Origin: Roridomyces roridus
Taxonomy: Eukaryota > Basidiomycota > Agaricomycetes > Agaricales > Mycenaceae
DNA length: 64,000 nucleotides
Direction of reading: 5' to 3'
Assembly: GCA_029378245.1 (NCBI GenBank)
Contig: JARKIF010000001.1
Location: 3,658,001 to 3,722,000 of the forward strand
This document shows positions 12,017-23,604 of this stretch, piece after piece. Positions within the stretch are counted from its first letter, which is position 1. Each line of letters opens with the position of its first letter. A program made the translations under genes and the position numbers. The notes beneath the pieces are model-generated. The model was not told the origin of the DNA, did no database searches, and saw only the letters and a list, made by a program, of their open reading frames with translations.

Positions 12017-14233
12017 TCACAGGGCTTCGAGTATATGCTCCATCATCATCCGCTGAAAGACCGACCACCCCAGCGGCGCACGCCCGAGCTGCTCCAAAAA
12101 GTCCCGCTTGCGACCTGCAGACGTAGCGAGGGCATCAAAGTTCTTCACGCCCAAGAATAAACACACAGGCCCCAGTTCCTGCATGCCATAGTCGGTCAAG
12201 AACGCGACGATGCAAGGAGGGACTTTTTGGGGTGGGTATTTCTGCAATCGGGAACATTCGTGATGAGGCGGAGATGCGCATTGCGTGCTAGCAGGAGGAC
12301 GAAGTCTCTGGCTCGAAGACTGGGTTTGCGTCGCGTTCGCATCGGATGGCTGACTGAAGAAGCGCCGAAGGTGCACTCGAATGGGCCATACGTCCTCGTA
12401 CTCGAGAAACGAAGGTCTTTCTTCACATAGCTAAGAGTCGCTTAGAAAACTTGACATGAATGATTCGAGTAACGCATACCAATTCGGTCACATATTTGAT
12501 ATTTGCCTCCTGCTCTTCAAATGGGATGGAGAGGTCCAGATACTCCTTGGCTTTGGTCTCGACGAGTTTCTGCGAGATCAGCGCGTTGGCAAGAATCAAA
12601 GCGAAAAACAAAAAACAGACTCACCATGATTTCAAAGTATTCCCCGTCGTCATCAATCTGCATGTGCTTCTTGAGATACACATGGGGGCCCTTGTGCCTC
12701 GCGATGTATTCTTCCTCAGCCTTATCAGGACGACAAATTATCCGCTTGGCTTTCTTCGAGGGTCGGCTCCCCGCTCTTGCCTTCACCCTATCCTCGTAAT
12801 TTTCCAGCAGGTCGATGATCTCCATCTTCTCCATAGGATTCATATAATCGAAAACGAGTTTCGAGAGAAAGTTGCTGCGCTCCCTCCGCGTCAAGCGAAG
12901 GAGAATCCGGAAGTAACAGTCGGAGACGACCCCGATGTTCCTCAGGGCGCCCAGCAGATCGACGTCCTGGCCTTTGAAGCAGGCGGTCAACTCGACGATC
13001 GCGGAATCGGGGACATTGGGCTTGACACCGCAGAATACACAGCAGCCCCACGTGGCTGGGGTATCGGGACTGGAAGGAGAGAATGAAGGGCCCGGAGGAG
13101 CCGACGGCTTGTTGGAGCTGGATACAGCTGCCGAGGCGCAGTCGCCAGCGGGACGCGATTGGCGAGGCGCCGAGCTGTCGGGCAGCGTTTGGGATGAGGA
13201 GGGTGTGGGGATTTGAGTGCGTTGACTGGCAGATGCAGAGGGAGAGGCAGGCTGCCGATCGTATCAACACCGAAACATGCAAGGTATAGAGCGAGATAAC
13301 GTACTGATCCCGTGCGAGCAGCAAGATGAGAAGGCTCCGCGGTAGAGTTATCCCGCCTGGACGTCGATGCTTGAGATGTGGATCCTTTCGAGAGCAACTG
13401 GGAAGAAGACGTCGGTGGCCATTGTATAGAAGAAACCTCCCAGGATTGAGTTTAGATATCCCATACTACCGCGAAGCACATACAGGTTTGGAGAGATTCG
13501 TTTGCGGAGAAGACGTCGCGGCAGAAATTTCTTTGTGCTGAAAAGTAGTGGAACGCGATGGCGGGGATGCCGAGATACCCGCGTGCGATTTGGAAGATAA
13601 GGCTGCGGATATCTGAATCTGCTACATTAATGAGAATCAGCCAACGACATATCTTCATACTGTGACACTTGCCGGTTTGGACGGGCTTGTTTTCTGAGAA
13701 GACGATTCCATGGCGACTGCTTTGGTGCGCGAGGTACTGCTCGGCTGTGTTGCTGGGAGCGCGGATGGTTGATTACGCTGGTCAGATCCTCCAGCCTTGC
13801 AGAATCGAGTCAGCAGATGCATCTGGCTAGATGAAGAAACTTACTGGCTTGAAGCGACCTGATGATTTGCCAGGAGGAAATGCGCCGAGACGCAAAGGCT
13901 GAGATGAGGCGGTATTCGGGCGGGGGTTGGACGACGATAAAGTGCCAGATGTCTGCGTGTGTCGGTTAAAGGAGCACGACTGTTTATGATGAGCAAACCA
14001 CCGTTGTTGCGAAGAGAACACTCACGGGCTTGACCTGCTGAGACATCTTTGCGAGTGGTACATTCTTGCCACGCGAGGCGCTGGCGGGAGTCTACTGGAT
14101 ATCGGTATAAGGAAGGGAATAGTCGAAGGAAACTTACAGGTATCTGAAAGAGCTCGTCGTCGCTCTCTTCATCCGTGACATCTGCAAAGAACTTGCGCTT
14201 CTTGGAGTTGGGTGGGTTGTCGTTGCGCGCCAT
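12017..14233 (-). CDS. Ser/Pro-rich protein with CxxC motif and conserved helical C-terminal half
   Basis: Start ATG at 14233 (MARNDNPPNSKKRKFFADV), followed by a basic then acidic stretch (TDEESDDELFQIP). The middle exons are Ser/Thr/Pro-rich and probably disordered. The C-terminal half is clearly coding. It begins with GCCVFCGVKPNVPDSAIVEL, a CxxC pair that could bind zinc. It continues through FRILLRLTRRERSNFLSKLV and MEKMEIIDLLENYEDRVKAR to a last exon ending HILEAL, with the stop at 12017. Introns at about 12,562-12,622 (GTGAGT) and 12,431-12,480 (GTATGC) keep the frame. A nuclear role is suggested only by the basic KKRK near the N terminus. No named family is recognised. Confidence 0.62.
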
Positions 14234-14388
14234 CGGAGTCTTTTCCGCGACGACCGACTTGTCCGTGCAGCGTTTCCTTTCATGTCGAGTCCTATTCGTG
14301 GTCCTCCAATACATCCATTTGGTGAGATACATCTCCACTGGCCAGTACCCCTCGAATTTCTTGAGACCTGGAAACGCTCGCGCACACT

Positions 14389-15278
14389 AGTCCTCGGTCA
14401 GTGGGACTGGAGAACATCGGGTATTCAATGGACTGACATCACTGGCAAGCCGCTGGAACTTGACCTGGTCTTTCTCCTGCTTATCGGCATCGATGCCCAT
14501 CTTGAGTGCGGTTTCACGAATGTGCTTCTATACAACAAGGATTAGGTGTGGAACGACAAGATGAACGACACATACTTTGAGCTCTTCGAGCTGCTTTTCT
14601 TTCCAGCCCATAGCATCCAGCAGGTCTGCGTCCTTGACCCGTGTACATATCGAGTTGCTCCACCGGGGTTTTGGAATGAGTTGACGGGACATGGACTCAA
14701 GATGAGGGGCAGAGATACAGGAGTCTCATCCTATTTCTTCCAAGACGCGACTTCTTCTAGTGCAGATGAGAAATTCATGAGAACACGAGTCTCAAAAGGA
14801 AAGACAGAACCTCGAAAGTGGACGGGCCGCATCGTGCCTCGAATTAATCAAGAACCTCCAGCAGCGTGGTCTCTCCAAGAAAAGATATGTATTGAGGCCC
14901 AGAATTGAGAAAAACACGAGGGCCAGAGTTGGTGTGGGTGTTGAGGAAGAAGGAAGGTCGCTCCCAGGCTCTTGATCCGCCGGATGTCTGCTCTTGCCAC
15001 CAACTTTGCACCAAAGGCTCGCTCTGCACTGTACATGTCTCGCACACGCTCTACAGCGACACGGTGGTCTCCTCTCCGCGCCCTCTCTTCCCAGTGGCCC
15101 ACGAACAAGTCGACTAGGACAAACTCTCGAGCTGCTCGCACGATCTGTGACGCGAAACTCGCGGGCAACGGGTGTACGCGCTGCTATTCTGCTTGTCCTA
15201 CGAGTTCTACGCTACCCTGGCTCTATTCAACGAGGATTCAGGGTGAGGGATGGTGGAGGTACGAGAGAGGTCGTTCAT
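14389..15278 (-). CDS. small charged protein, unrecognised
   Basis: A likely first exon begins at ATG 15278 (MNDLSRTSTIPHPESSLNR). It joins in phase, across a short intron ending CACAG, to IVRAAREFVLVDLFVGHWEE and then VERVRDMYSAERAFGAKLVA. The last two exons read KDADLLDAMGWKEKQLEELK and, after a 49 bp GTATGT intron, KHIRETALKMGIDADKQEKD, ending in TAG near 14,389. The middle exons (about 14,620-14,900) could not be resolved. The sequence is rich in Arg/Glu/Lys, is probably helical, and could contain a coiled coil. It lies head-to-tail with the minus-strand gene at 12.0-14.2 kb. No family is recognised. Confidence 0.48.
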
Positions 15279-15446
15279 CTGGTCAGCCACCCTCAGAGAA
15301 TGACGTCGAGGTTTCACCTCCTAGTGACGGAAAGGCAGGCGTAACTTTCACCTGCTCGAAAAGGCAGGTATAAGCCCTCAGCAGCTCATTGGCCAACCAA
15401 TGTTCCTAATTTTTGGTCAGCCACTTGCAGGGGTATATAACAAACG

Positions 15447-16376
15447 ATGCCGCGCCCTCTATCCCCAGGTTCCCGACTCCCATCTTCTCAGTTGTGAGTC
15501 GTCCGCCCTCCCTCATACCCGCTGTTTACTGACTGCGCTTCACAGCAGGCCCGTCACAACGCCCTTGTACGTCGTTGCCCGTGTGCTCTGTGCGCTCATT
15601 CATGTTGTCCTCAGCGTCGCCCATGGTCACCGCCGTCGGATGTAACCGTAGTGAGTGACATTTACATCTCTCTACATCGTACCCAACTCGCCCAGGTACA
15701 AGTGAGTGCTCGTCGTGTGTGTGTACTGAGCTGTCAAGTTGCTCCTAGCACGACACGACATCCACCAGGACGACAAAGGTGGGTCTTCTCACTACCGCAC
15801 ACTGTCGCTCCTAACTCTGTTTCAGGTGATGCCGCTGCGAACCCGACCCCTGCACCCTCCCAGCGTTCGTCGGGGCCCTTGAGTATCAGCGTGTGGAGAA
15901 AAGTCCCGGCGAGGATGAGGCGGCGTCGACTGCCCTTGCTGGAGGGGCTCGTTCTCCCCTGGCTTTGGTGATCTGGCGTCTGCATTCCCTCGTGTACCGG
16001 ACCCGCCTGTTTCAGGCGTTTCATATCCTCCCCGCTGAGCCAAAAGAGTTCGTCTTAACACCGCGAATGGGCTTGTAGACCAGGTGGGAGCGAGTCCAAA
16101 GGGGAGGTGTCTTTCGACTTCGGGTGGAACCTTCGCTCGTCAAAGACGTCAATGGAGGTTACTGGGGGTGCGCTTGACCTTTCCCGGCCGACCCACGTGG
16201 ACCCGCATTCATGCTGCGGGGAGTATTCGACACCCCTGATGGTGAACCCAAATGAAGGATTAGAATATCGGGGAGGGCGCATCGGACTGGTACCTACCGG
16301 AGAGTCTTCCGACATCGACATCGACAACGACAACCTCAAGCCCGACGACAGGTCACCACGGCTCATGGTCATATGA
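15447..16376 (+). CDS. possible short spliced gene, unrecognised
   Basis: Weak model. An ATG at 15447 sits just downstream of GGGTATATAA and opens MPRPLSPGSRLPSSQ before a GTGAGT donor. Several short exons with good splice signals can be drawn between 15.5 and 15.83 kb. The last open stretch (about 16,107-16,376, ending MVI-stop) reads VSFDFGWNLRSSKTSMEVTG and DIDIDNDNLKPDD. The chain of exons in the middle is not unique. TATA to ATG is only about 15 bp, so the start may be wrong. Unrecognised. Confidence 0.25.
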
Positions 16377-16626
16377 ACGGGACTCGTTCCTTGCTTCAGA
16401 CCTAATTTTTTGCTTTTCGTCACCTTCGCTCTGACATGTCGTGGCTCTCTCGCTCGCTTGACGTCTACGGTACGTATCCCTCTTTTTCACTCGCCCGCGC
16501 TTATTCAATGTTATCGCAGATTGTACGTATTCACCAAGATACACGAATGCAGGGATACTCTATTACAAGCTATTTACCCAATATTGATTGTATTTGCCGG
16601 AAAACTATCGTCCATTCACGAAGCAT

Positions 16627-18428
16627 TCAAGGCTCATACAAAGGCGGCGCTGCCTCCGAGCTCTGACTGCCCGACCTCGAGCGCCCAATGGCGAACAACC
16701 TCTGCCCATCCTTCTCCTTGTACGCCGGAGCTGGCGGCGAGAGTGGCGGCGCAGGCTGCGGGAACAACGCCGCTGCCGACTTTTCGCTCAATTTTGGCGT
16801 CAAGGGAGTGGCATCCACGACGACGTGGGGCGGTCTCGCAGCCGGAGCGGGCGGGTATGTCGTAGGCGCAGCTGCAACTGCAGCCCTCGACGTGGAGGGA
16901 CCCGCATGCGCACTGCTCGTACTCGGCTCTGCCCGAGGAACCGGAAGACCACCCGTGCCCGCCGAGAACGGGTGAATGCCGACGAGCGAAGGTGTCGTCC
17001 AGCCATACCCCGCGCCAGACTCGACGGAGAACGACTCGTACGATGACACGGAAGACGCGTTTGAAAGCCTGTGTGACTTTTGTGGCGACCAGGGAGTCCC
17101 TGGGGTCACTGGCGGGGGCGGTGTCAGCGAGTCGGGCGTGGGGGACTCGGGGACGAGAGCGAAGGAGGAGGAGGGGAAGCGGGTGCTTTGCGGGGAGGGT
17201 GAGGGTGGCATGATTGGTGGGGCAGTGGCAAGCGGCGAACGGGGCGACCGACGTGCTGTCGGAGCTGGTGGTGCCAATGGGCTGGCAACTGGGGATTGTA
17301 GAGGCCTGTAATGGGCAGGCGGCAGCGGAGGACGAAGCTGCTGTGACTGCGGTGACAGTGGTCTCGCCGTCATGCGCATGGCATCAGTCTTTGGTGGCGC
17401 CGGATAAGGGGAGAACTTCTGACTCCAAGCAAAGGAGAGATCCCTCCGCCGCCGGATCCGCCTTCGACGAATGCAGCAAAGAAGCGCTATCAGCACCGCA
17501 ATGACGAGGACCACGGCAACGGCACTTCCAATCGCTACCGTGCGCTTTAGACTCGTGCTACTGCTGGCCAACAGATTGTCGGGTGGGGAAGATTGGCGAA
17601 TGGTAGTGACTGGAGTGGTCGCGGATGATGAAGTAGCGGCAACGTTTTCGATTGGCGTCGCAGGAGATCGGCTGGTGGATGTAGAGGATAATTTAGAAGA
17701 AATGGAGGTCGAGGGTGACGGTGATGATGATGAGGTGAGGAATGTCGAAGAAGAAGTTCTGGATAAAGAAAAAGAGTGCGACGAAGAAAATGATTCTGTC
17801 GTAGTGGTTGTCGTTAAACTGGAAGAGGTGGTGCTGGCCACTGCGGGCGGAACGGATGATGAATTGTCGCTATCCACAACCGAGTATCTGTCGGAGATTT
17901 AGAGCAGCCGTATAGCATAGGAAAACACATACATTAGCCCATCGAACACGACATGCTGGGCCGTCGAGGGCATTGAGATGACGATCGTATGCTGAGTATT
18001 GGGAAGCTCCGTAGCAGCCCAGACGACGAGAGACTGAACAGTCTCCCGACCCAGCCCCGGTTCTACCGCCGCACCAATATCCTCCAGGTCGACGGTAAAA
18101 GGTTCCTGGTCGTCGAGAGCAACCTGTACGCCGACGCTGGATGACCAGAAGGGGGCCATTAGGTATACGGCCACACCTAGAACTGCAAGTCAGATTACCG
18201 CTTGAAAGTATGTGAATGCCACGCACCTTGGAAGGTTAGAGAAGCTGAAGCCGTTGCATTGTCGCTGAAATGCAGGGATCCTCCAAAATCAAAGGAGTTG
18301 TTTCCGCTGGAGACATTCCATTCCGGTGAGTATACGATCGAGGCATCGTTATCGTCCGAGGTGACGTTCCGCAAGCCAGAAACGAAGGAAAGAATGCAGA
18401 GGATGAAAAAATATAGAGCTAGCCTCAT
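16627..18428 (-). CDS. secreted-domain/Ser-Thr-rich/single-TM protein with PPxY tail
   Basis: Three exons: 18428-18227, 18176-17933 and 17887-16627, with clean GTGCGT and GTATGT introns. The protein starts with a signal peptide (MRLALYFFILCILSFVSG). A roughly 120-residue beta-rich ectodomain follows (VTSDDNDASIVYSPEW, FDFGGSLHF, TFQGVAVYLMAPFW, VVFDGLIYSVVD), of the type common in mushroom membrane proteins. A Ser/Thr stalk of about 110 residues, probably O-mannosylated, leads to one TM helix (VAIGSAVAVVLVIAVLIALL) and a CCIRRRRIRRRR stop-transfer. The cytoplasmic tail is long and Pro/Ser-rich and ends AAPPLYEP, a PPxY motif that binds WW domains such as those of Rsp5/Nedd4 ubiquitin ligases. 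It was probably named mid2-like or EGFR-juxtamembrane-like in automatic annotation. A surface sensor or adaptor role is inferred. A second gene of the same design is at 52.6 kb. Confidence 0.85.
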
Positions 18429-19486
18429 GGTGAGGAGAAGGTGAAGAAAGAAAGAGAATGGCCAGGGAACGCTGTCATCGAAAGCGAATGGTGGGCCGTG
18501 CAATATGAGTGACACCGTCGTGGACCCCGCCCATCCAGATAGGTATCAAGCCCATGTCAAGGTTGATAGATCCACAAGGCCGCAAGGGAGAAAGGATGCT
18601 GACGGGTTGTATCAGCACGGGGCTGACGTCGACGTATCAGTGTCAGCGTGCCACCCAGCGCTAGTCGCTCCTGGGAAAGGTGGCCCCGGGAAGAGATAAA
18701 AAGGTATCCGGTTTCACCACGAATGTGGTCCCGGCGTCCCCAGGGATATTGGCGCGTAAGGCTATCAAAGAAGCGCGCAGTCGGGCGCGCGGAGCATACG
18801 GTAGGATACCTTGACTGCAACTTCAAGGAGTGCAGCAGGTAGGCAGATGATTGACGAATTGAAAAATTCCAAGGCTGTACAAGCGCCAAACGCCCTTGTC
18901 TCGCCCGCGGACGGGTTCCGAGTCAGAATACGACTTGAAACTGGGCATCGCTCCTAGTATGACGATGGCCTGGACCCAGGTAACCGCATAAAGGCCCAAC
19001 GGCGACGCCGCGGTGACCACTGCAGAAAATGCATCGGCACAAAGTGAGAAACTTGGCTTGAATCTTATACCAGACAAGGAGTAGGAAAGAGATCCTTCAA
19101 GTACAGGAAAATACGGGCAGCTGCGCGGAGACGGACCAAGGACGAACGACAGAGCGGCGTTTCAGACGAAGCATGGAGGAGGAGGATAACAAGTGGCATG
19201 ATTGAGATCACCACTCGTCTTTCTCTCTCCTCCTCCATGGCATTACTCCGGCGCTCGGCGCGCACACCCCTGGGCTCGTAGTGAACGTTTGAACGTCTCC
19301 ACGGTTTCCGTCCGTTCTTTGCCCGATCTCTGGAATTCTAGGCCAACTCGGTCTCCAAATGTAGAGGTCGAGACCAACCCCAACGTTTTCTGCTGGAGAT
19401 GCCTCACGCACGCCTTCGGACCCTGGGCGAACCTCCAATAGACCAGGAGTCAAGCTTCAAAGCAGCTTAGCGTTGACCGTCAATCG
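18429..19486. other. intergenic stretch
   Basis: No supported gene. It contains the upstream region of the minus-strand membrane-protein gene. A few minus-strand open frames at 18.56-19.08 kb lack splice continuity and recognisable motifs. Confidence 0.35.
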
Positions 19487-20819
19487 GTGCGTCTATTCTG
19501 TATCTGCTTGCTTGTTCTTATCCTTTGCAGACCCAAAGTTTCTTGGGACTCGATCCGAACGTGTCACTTGAGGATGCCGAGGGCGGCCAAACGCTGGGTT
19601 TTATCAGGGATTAGCCTGAGCTTTTGGAACACACAAGCTGGTTCGTCTTTTGGGCCAGTTTCCTCCTCAAACGCGTCTCGTCCTCCGCTAGCTGCGCGCG
19701 CGAGGGCACTCCCTTGCCAAAGCCCCTGCCACCCTTCTCATGGGTCGAAGCTCTCCCTCACCGCGTCGCACGCTTGAGTACACCCCGCGCTTTCCCGAGA
19801 CCTTCCGAGCCCCACCTCAGTGTTATGTCTCATCCATCAACTGCCACCACTTATACCTTTGGCTCGTAGCCATGCGGGTGCCAGCGGTCAAGCTCTCGAG
19901 CTACGGGATCAGGGAAGCCACCATTATCCAAGAATGTTCGAGGGACTAGTATGAGCTTTTGGAATACACAACCCGATGCGTCTTTTGGGCCATTTCAGTG
20001 CTCTTAGCTCACATCTCGATCTTCAGTTTCCTCCTCAAACGCATCTCATCCCCCATTAGCTGCTCCTGCGTGGTGCTAAGGGCATTGTCTCGCCGAAATC
20101 ACCGCCACCCTTTGTTATACCCGAGGGCGAAGCCTTCCTCGCCGCTTCACAAGCTCGAGTACAGCCCGCACTTTTCTGGAACGTTATCTGGTTACCGCTG
20201 CGTCGGATACCATACCTGGTGGCACGACTGTGCCCTTCGCGCCCCCCTATTATCCCTCATTCCCGTCGACCGCCACCGCTCCTTGATCTGGCTCATAGCC
20301 ATACTGAAGCTATATCTTGCTGACGCTTCGAGTCCACCCTTGCTCACATTCCCCAACTGCTGCCCCAAATCTCTCCGCTCAGTGCTCGGTCGCTCCGGTG
20401 CGCTTTGCGGTCGGGCAAGTCAGCATTACCCAAGGATGCGTCAGGGTGTCTTGCGCCTCGTTAGCGGCCAAGAATTACTGCTTCTCGTCTACGTGTCGCC
20501 CGGGCGTCCGTTGCAGCCACTAACTAGCACCGCGGTCGAGAAGTCGATGATGGGTCCTCGGGGTCAAGATGGGAGCTTCATCCCCGACGGCCTCGCAGCA
20601 GCTAGTCACGGCGAGCCCTCTCAACATCCCAGGCGTAGTCACAGTGCCGGCTCCTGGAGCACTGTCCTCGATGAACGATTGCCGACTCTGACGTCCACAC
20701 GCAGCAAGAGCAAGGTAGGAGGGTGGTGGCAGGTGCGATCTTGGAGCTTGAGCATAGGGAAAGATCGCGGAAACACGATGTTGTCGATTTACCCCGTTGT
20801 CGCAACCTACATGATATAA
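19487..20819 (+). other. diverged tandem duplication; possible Ser/Pro-rich gene
   Basis: Two units of about 280-340 bp begin at about 19,617 and 19,951 with nearly the same text (gagcttttggaacacacaag and gagcttttggaatacacaac). Both continue through tcttttgggcca, tcctcctcaaacgc and an end near ggctcgtagcc / ggctcatagcc. In one plus frame both start SFWNTQ.. and contain SFGP and SSSNAS, so the residues are partly kept while bases differ. Further on, an open stretch around 20,569 reads MGASSPTASQQLVTASPLNI. No consistent exon chain was found. This is either a fast-evolving low-complexity gene or a decayed duplicate. Confidence 0.35.
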
Positions 20820-21230
20820 TGCCATTTCTTAATCGGAATCCTTAAAAGCGCCATCACGTGAATGAGGCGGGATGGCGGGACCGCCATCAGCTCCGGAGCA
20901 ATCAATCATCTTGTCTTTGTGCCTCTCCTCCGGTCTCGACATTGTGGCTCTCCACAGCGGCGGCGCTCGGCTTGTGTTCTGCTTGATCCACACTCATTTT
21001 TTAATCTACTTGCTTTGCTTGAGCTCCGAGTCCTTCTGCCCACCGCCGAGCGCGGTGGATTATTCCATGGGTTCGCAATTCATTCCACCGGCGGCCCAGA
21101 CCAGGAACCACACTCACCTGGGCTCTGCCCCATGATCCCCGCATTACGCGATGAGACAAAATTGGACTCCTTCTGGACCGGCTACGTCAGGCCCTACGCG
21201 CAGACCAATCCAGCCCGAAATGCTTCACGG
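20820..21230. other. upstream region of the alcohol dehydrogenase gene
   Basis: No gene is supported. The short open frames here lie in the 5' flank of the plus-strand dehydrogenase and give unremarkable translations. GACCAATCC near 21,203 is a possible CCAAT box. Confidence 0.4.
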
Positions 21231-21240
21231 TGTATATAAA
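21231..21240 (+). promoter_or_regulatory. TATA box of alcohol dehydrogenase gene
   Basis: TGTATATAAA lies 34 bp upstream of the ATG at 21274, with GACCAATCC about 30 bp further upstream as a possible CCAAT box. The position and match suit a core promoter with a short 5' leader. Confidence 0.6.
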
Positions 21241-21273
21241 GTCTTCCCGCACTAACCACTCTCCTCCATCTTC

Positions 21274-22909
21274 ATGCCTTCGTTCACGATTCCGAAAACC
21301 CAAACGGCGGCGGTCGTCCCGACGAGCGGTGCTGTCAATGCGATCGAAATCCGGGAGGACCATCCTGTGAAAAGTCAAGAAGAGCTTCTTCCAGGGGAGT
21401 GTCTGATCAAGCTGGATTGCACTGGGGTGAGTTGTTGCTTTCTCTTCCCACCATTCATTCATCGATTTTGCAGGTTTGCCATACTGATCTTCACGGTTCG
21501 TGCTCGCCATCCCTCCCAACTGCCTGCTCATCGTTCCTCAGCCGCGCTCGGCGATTGGCCTCTTACCGCCAAGACACCGCTCGTTGGCGGGCACGAAGGT
21601 GTCGGGATTATCGTCGGGATCGGCAATAACACGAATCAATGCCCAGTCAAAGTGGGAGATCGCGTTGGAATCAAGTGGCTGGCGGACTCGTTCGTGAAGC
21701 TTCTCTTATCTTTAGTTCTTGCTCACAATTCTGTAGGTGCTTGAACTGCGAGCAATGTCGCAAAGGTCGCGAACAGAGTGCGTTTCTTTTTATTTATTCT
21801 CCAATGCTCTCTGACCGCGTGTAGATTGCCCGGATGCCAAGCTAAGTGGGTTCACGGTTGACGGGACGTTCCAACAATACGTGGTATGTCTCACACTGAC
21901 CAAATTTGACTCGGGAATTCGCTCACGATTCTCACAGGTCTCGTATGTGAACCATGTTACGCCGATTCCGGAGGGGTTCGACAGTAACGCTGCGGCGTCT
22001 ATTCTCTGTGCCGTATGTACTCATTTTTGGTGAATCTATTCGAGAACTGACCACTTGCAGGGTGTGACCGTGTATCGCGCAATAAAGTACAGCAAGACGA
22101 CGCCGGGAGACTGGATTGTTCTTCCAGGTACTTCTTTTCATGTTGGTAGTGAATGTTCTTTGAACGCAAAACTCCAGGCGCGGGTGGAGGCCTGGGCCAT
22201 ATGGCCGTTCAATATGCCAAAGTCGCTGGTCTCCAGGTTATCGCCGTCGGTACGTTGGTTCCTCAAATTATATAACACATATCTCAGCCGCATCACTCAG
22301 ACAGCGGAGCGGACAAGAAGAAGCTCTGCCTCGAGCTCGGCGCCGACAAGTGGATCGACTTTAAAGAGACGCAAGATATCGTCGAAGAAATCAAAGCCCT
22401 CACTGGCGGGTTCGGCGCCCACGCTGCTGTTGTCACCACGGCGAATGTACGTTCTCCTGACAATTCTCTATACTTTAGTTCTCAGTGGCTGTTCCTTAGA
22501 GCTCGGGATACAAGCAAGCTATCGAGTACCTACGACCCGGTGGAAGCCTCATGGCTGTGGGCCTGCCTGGAAAAGCCTCTTTAGAGGCGTCTATATTCTT
22601 CACCGTCTTCAAGGTGTGTTTTGATGATGCCTGCATTCATTTCCAGTGAGCTGATGTACGGGTTCTAGAGTATTAGCATCCTGGGATCCTACGTCGGCAA
22701 CCGCCAGGACGCCGTCGAGGCCCTCGAGATCGCCGCGCGTGGAGATGTCAAGTGTAAATATGCGCTCAAGACTTTGCATGATTTGTCTTCGTACGTGTTC
22801 TGGGCTCCTTGTGTTGCATGAATTCGGGCTGATCGATATGTGTAGGGTATACGAGGGATTGGCCAAAGGGGATGTTGCTGGTCGCGTTGTGTTGGAGATG
22901 CCCAAGTAA
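21274..22909 (+). CDS. zinc-dependent alcohol dehydrogenase (MDR family)
   Basis: About 350 residues over many short exons, the usual length for tetrameric fungal ADH. It starts [19 protein letters not shown]. Catalytic-zinc ligands are seen in TGVCHTDLH (Cys), GHEG (His-Glu) and the later ILCAGVT (Cys). The structural-zinc loop reads [15 protein letters not shown], split by an intron. The Rossmann motif [15 protein letters not shown] and the Asp in VIAVDSG predict NAD(H) rather than NADP(H). It ends [12 protein letters not shown]. Two introns use the unusual GTTCGT donor (21,496 and about 21,695) and are needed to keep HAALGDWPL and LADSCLNC in frame. The enzyme interconverts primary alcohols and aldehydes in the cytosol. 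All key residues are present, so it should be active. Confidence 0.93.
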
Positions 22910-23038
22910 ATCGAGGTCTTTCATCTTCTTTGACAAATGTACAATGTATTATAAACGAGACATTGAACCATCCTGGAATACTTTTGGCTCGTGCTCAATT
23001 GAGTATGTACTTGTATGCAAAGTTAACAGCTTCCCGCT

Positions 23039-23254
23039 CTACTTCATCGCGGGATCGTAAACCTTCTTGCGCGATTGTTTCACAGTCTTCAACCGCGGAT
23101 TCCACCGCCTTCCCTCCCAATCCAACACCTTGATATTCTTCAGACAAAGAGATTCGGCCAACAGGACAGCGTTGCTCTTGGATATTTCACGTCTAGATGC
23201 CAGTGATTCTTGTGGAGATTTATTACACTGGTGGCTTACTCGGTCGCAGGCCAT
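23039..23254 (-). CDS. very small basic ORF or 3' gene remnant
   Basis: A 216 bp minus-strand open frame begins MACDR. It could splice at GTAAGC (after MACDR) to REISKSNAVLLAESLCLKNI and then a Lys/Arg-rich end KTVKQSRKKVYDPAMK with stop at 23039. The translation looks protein-like, but no upstream exon is visible and the flank is AT-rich. It may be the last exon of a lost gene or a genuine peptide of about 50 residues. Unrecognised. Confidence 0.25.
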   Translation of the reverse strand: MACDRVSHQCNKSPQESLASRREISKSNAVLLAESLCLKNIKVLDWEGRRWNPRLKTVKQSRKKVYDPAMK

Positions 23255-23594
23255 TTGAGGTATTGAAATTGAATTTCGCGAAGACTTGGATACAACAGAT
23301 TAAACCACTTACTTGTTTGTCAGTTAAACTAGGTCTGGCTACGTGAGACTAGATACAGATATCATTGATATATAATATCGAGCCCAGCTTCCACTTCGGT
23401 AACTCGGTTGGAGATTTTCTGAGAATAGGATCGCGACAACCAATTTGTTAATTTAAAAGTCTGATGCACACTTGATGCACACCTTCTAAAAAGACTTGGT
23501 CATGGGGTGTGTGTGAGAGTTCCGCAGTTTTCTTAGGAGACCGAGTCCGCCTGGGCTTTGGGTAGGGCAGTGCCTGTCACCAAGATACAATCAA
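23255..23594. other. AT-rich upstream region of the NLR gene
   Basis: No open frames of interest. It holds the promoter of the plus-strand NLR gene and a local direct repeat (tgatgcacacttgatgcacacct, about 23,463-23,483). Confidence 0.45.
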
Positions 23595-23604
23595 GATATA
23601 AATA
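23595..23604 (+). promoter_or_regulatory. TATA box of NLR gene
   Basis: GATATAAATA lies about 60 bp upstream of the ATG at 23665 in an AT-rich flank, the only strong TATA candidate in front of the gene. Confidence 0.5.

Noticed and set aside
16588..17902. Several plus-strand Arg- or Glu-rich frames
   Set aside because: Shadows of the Pro/Ser-rich tail and Ser/Thr stalk of the minus-strand membrane protein.
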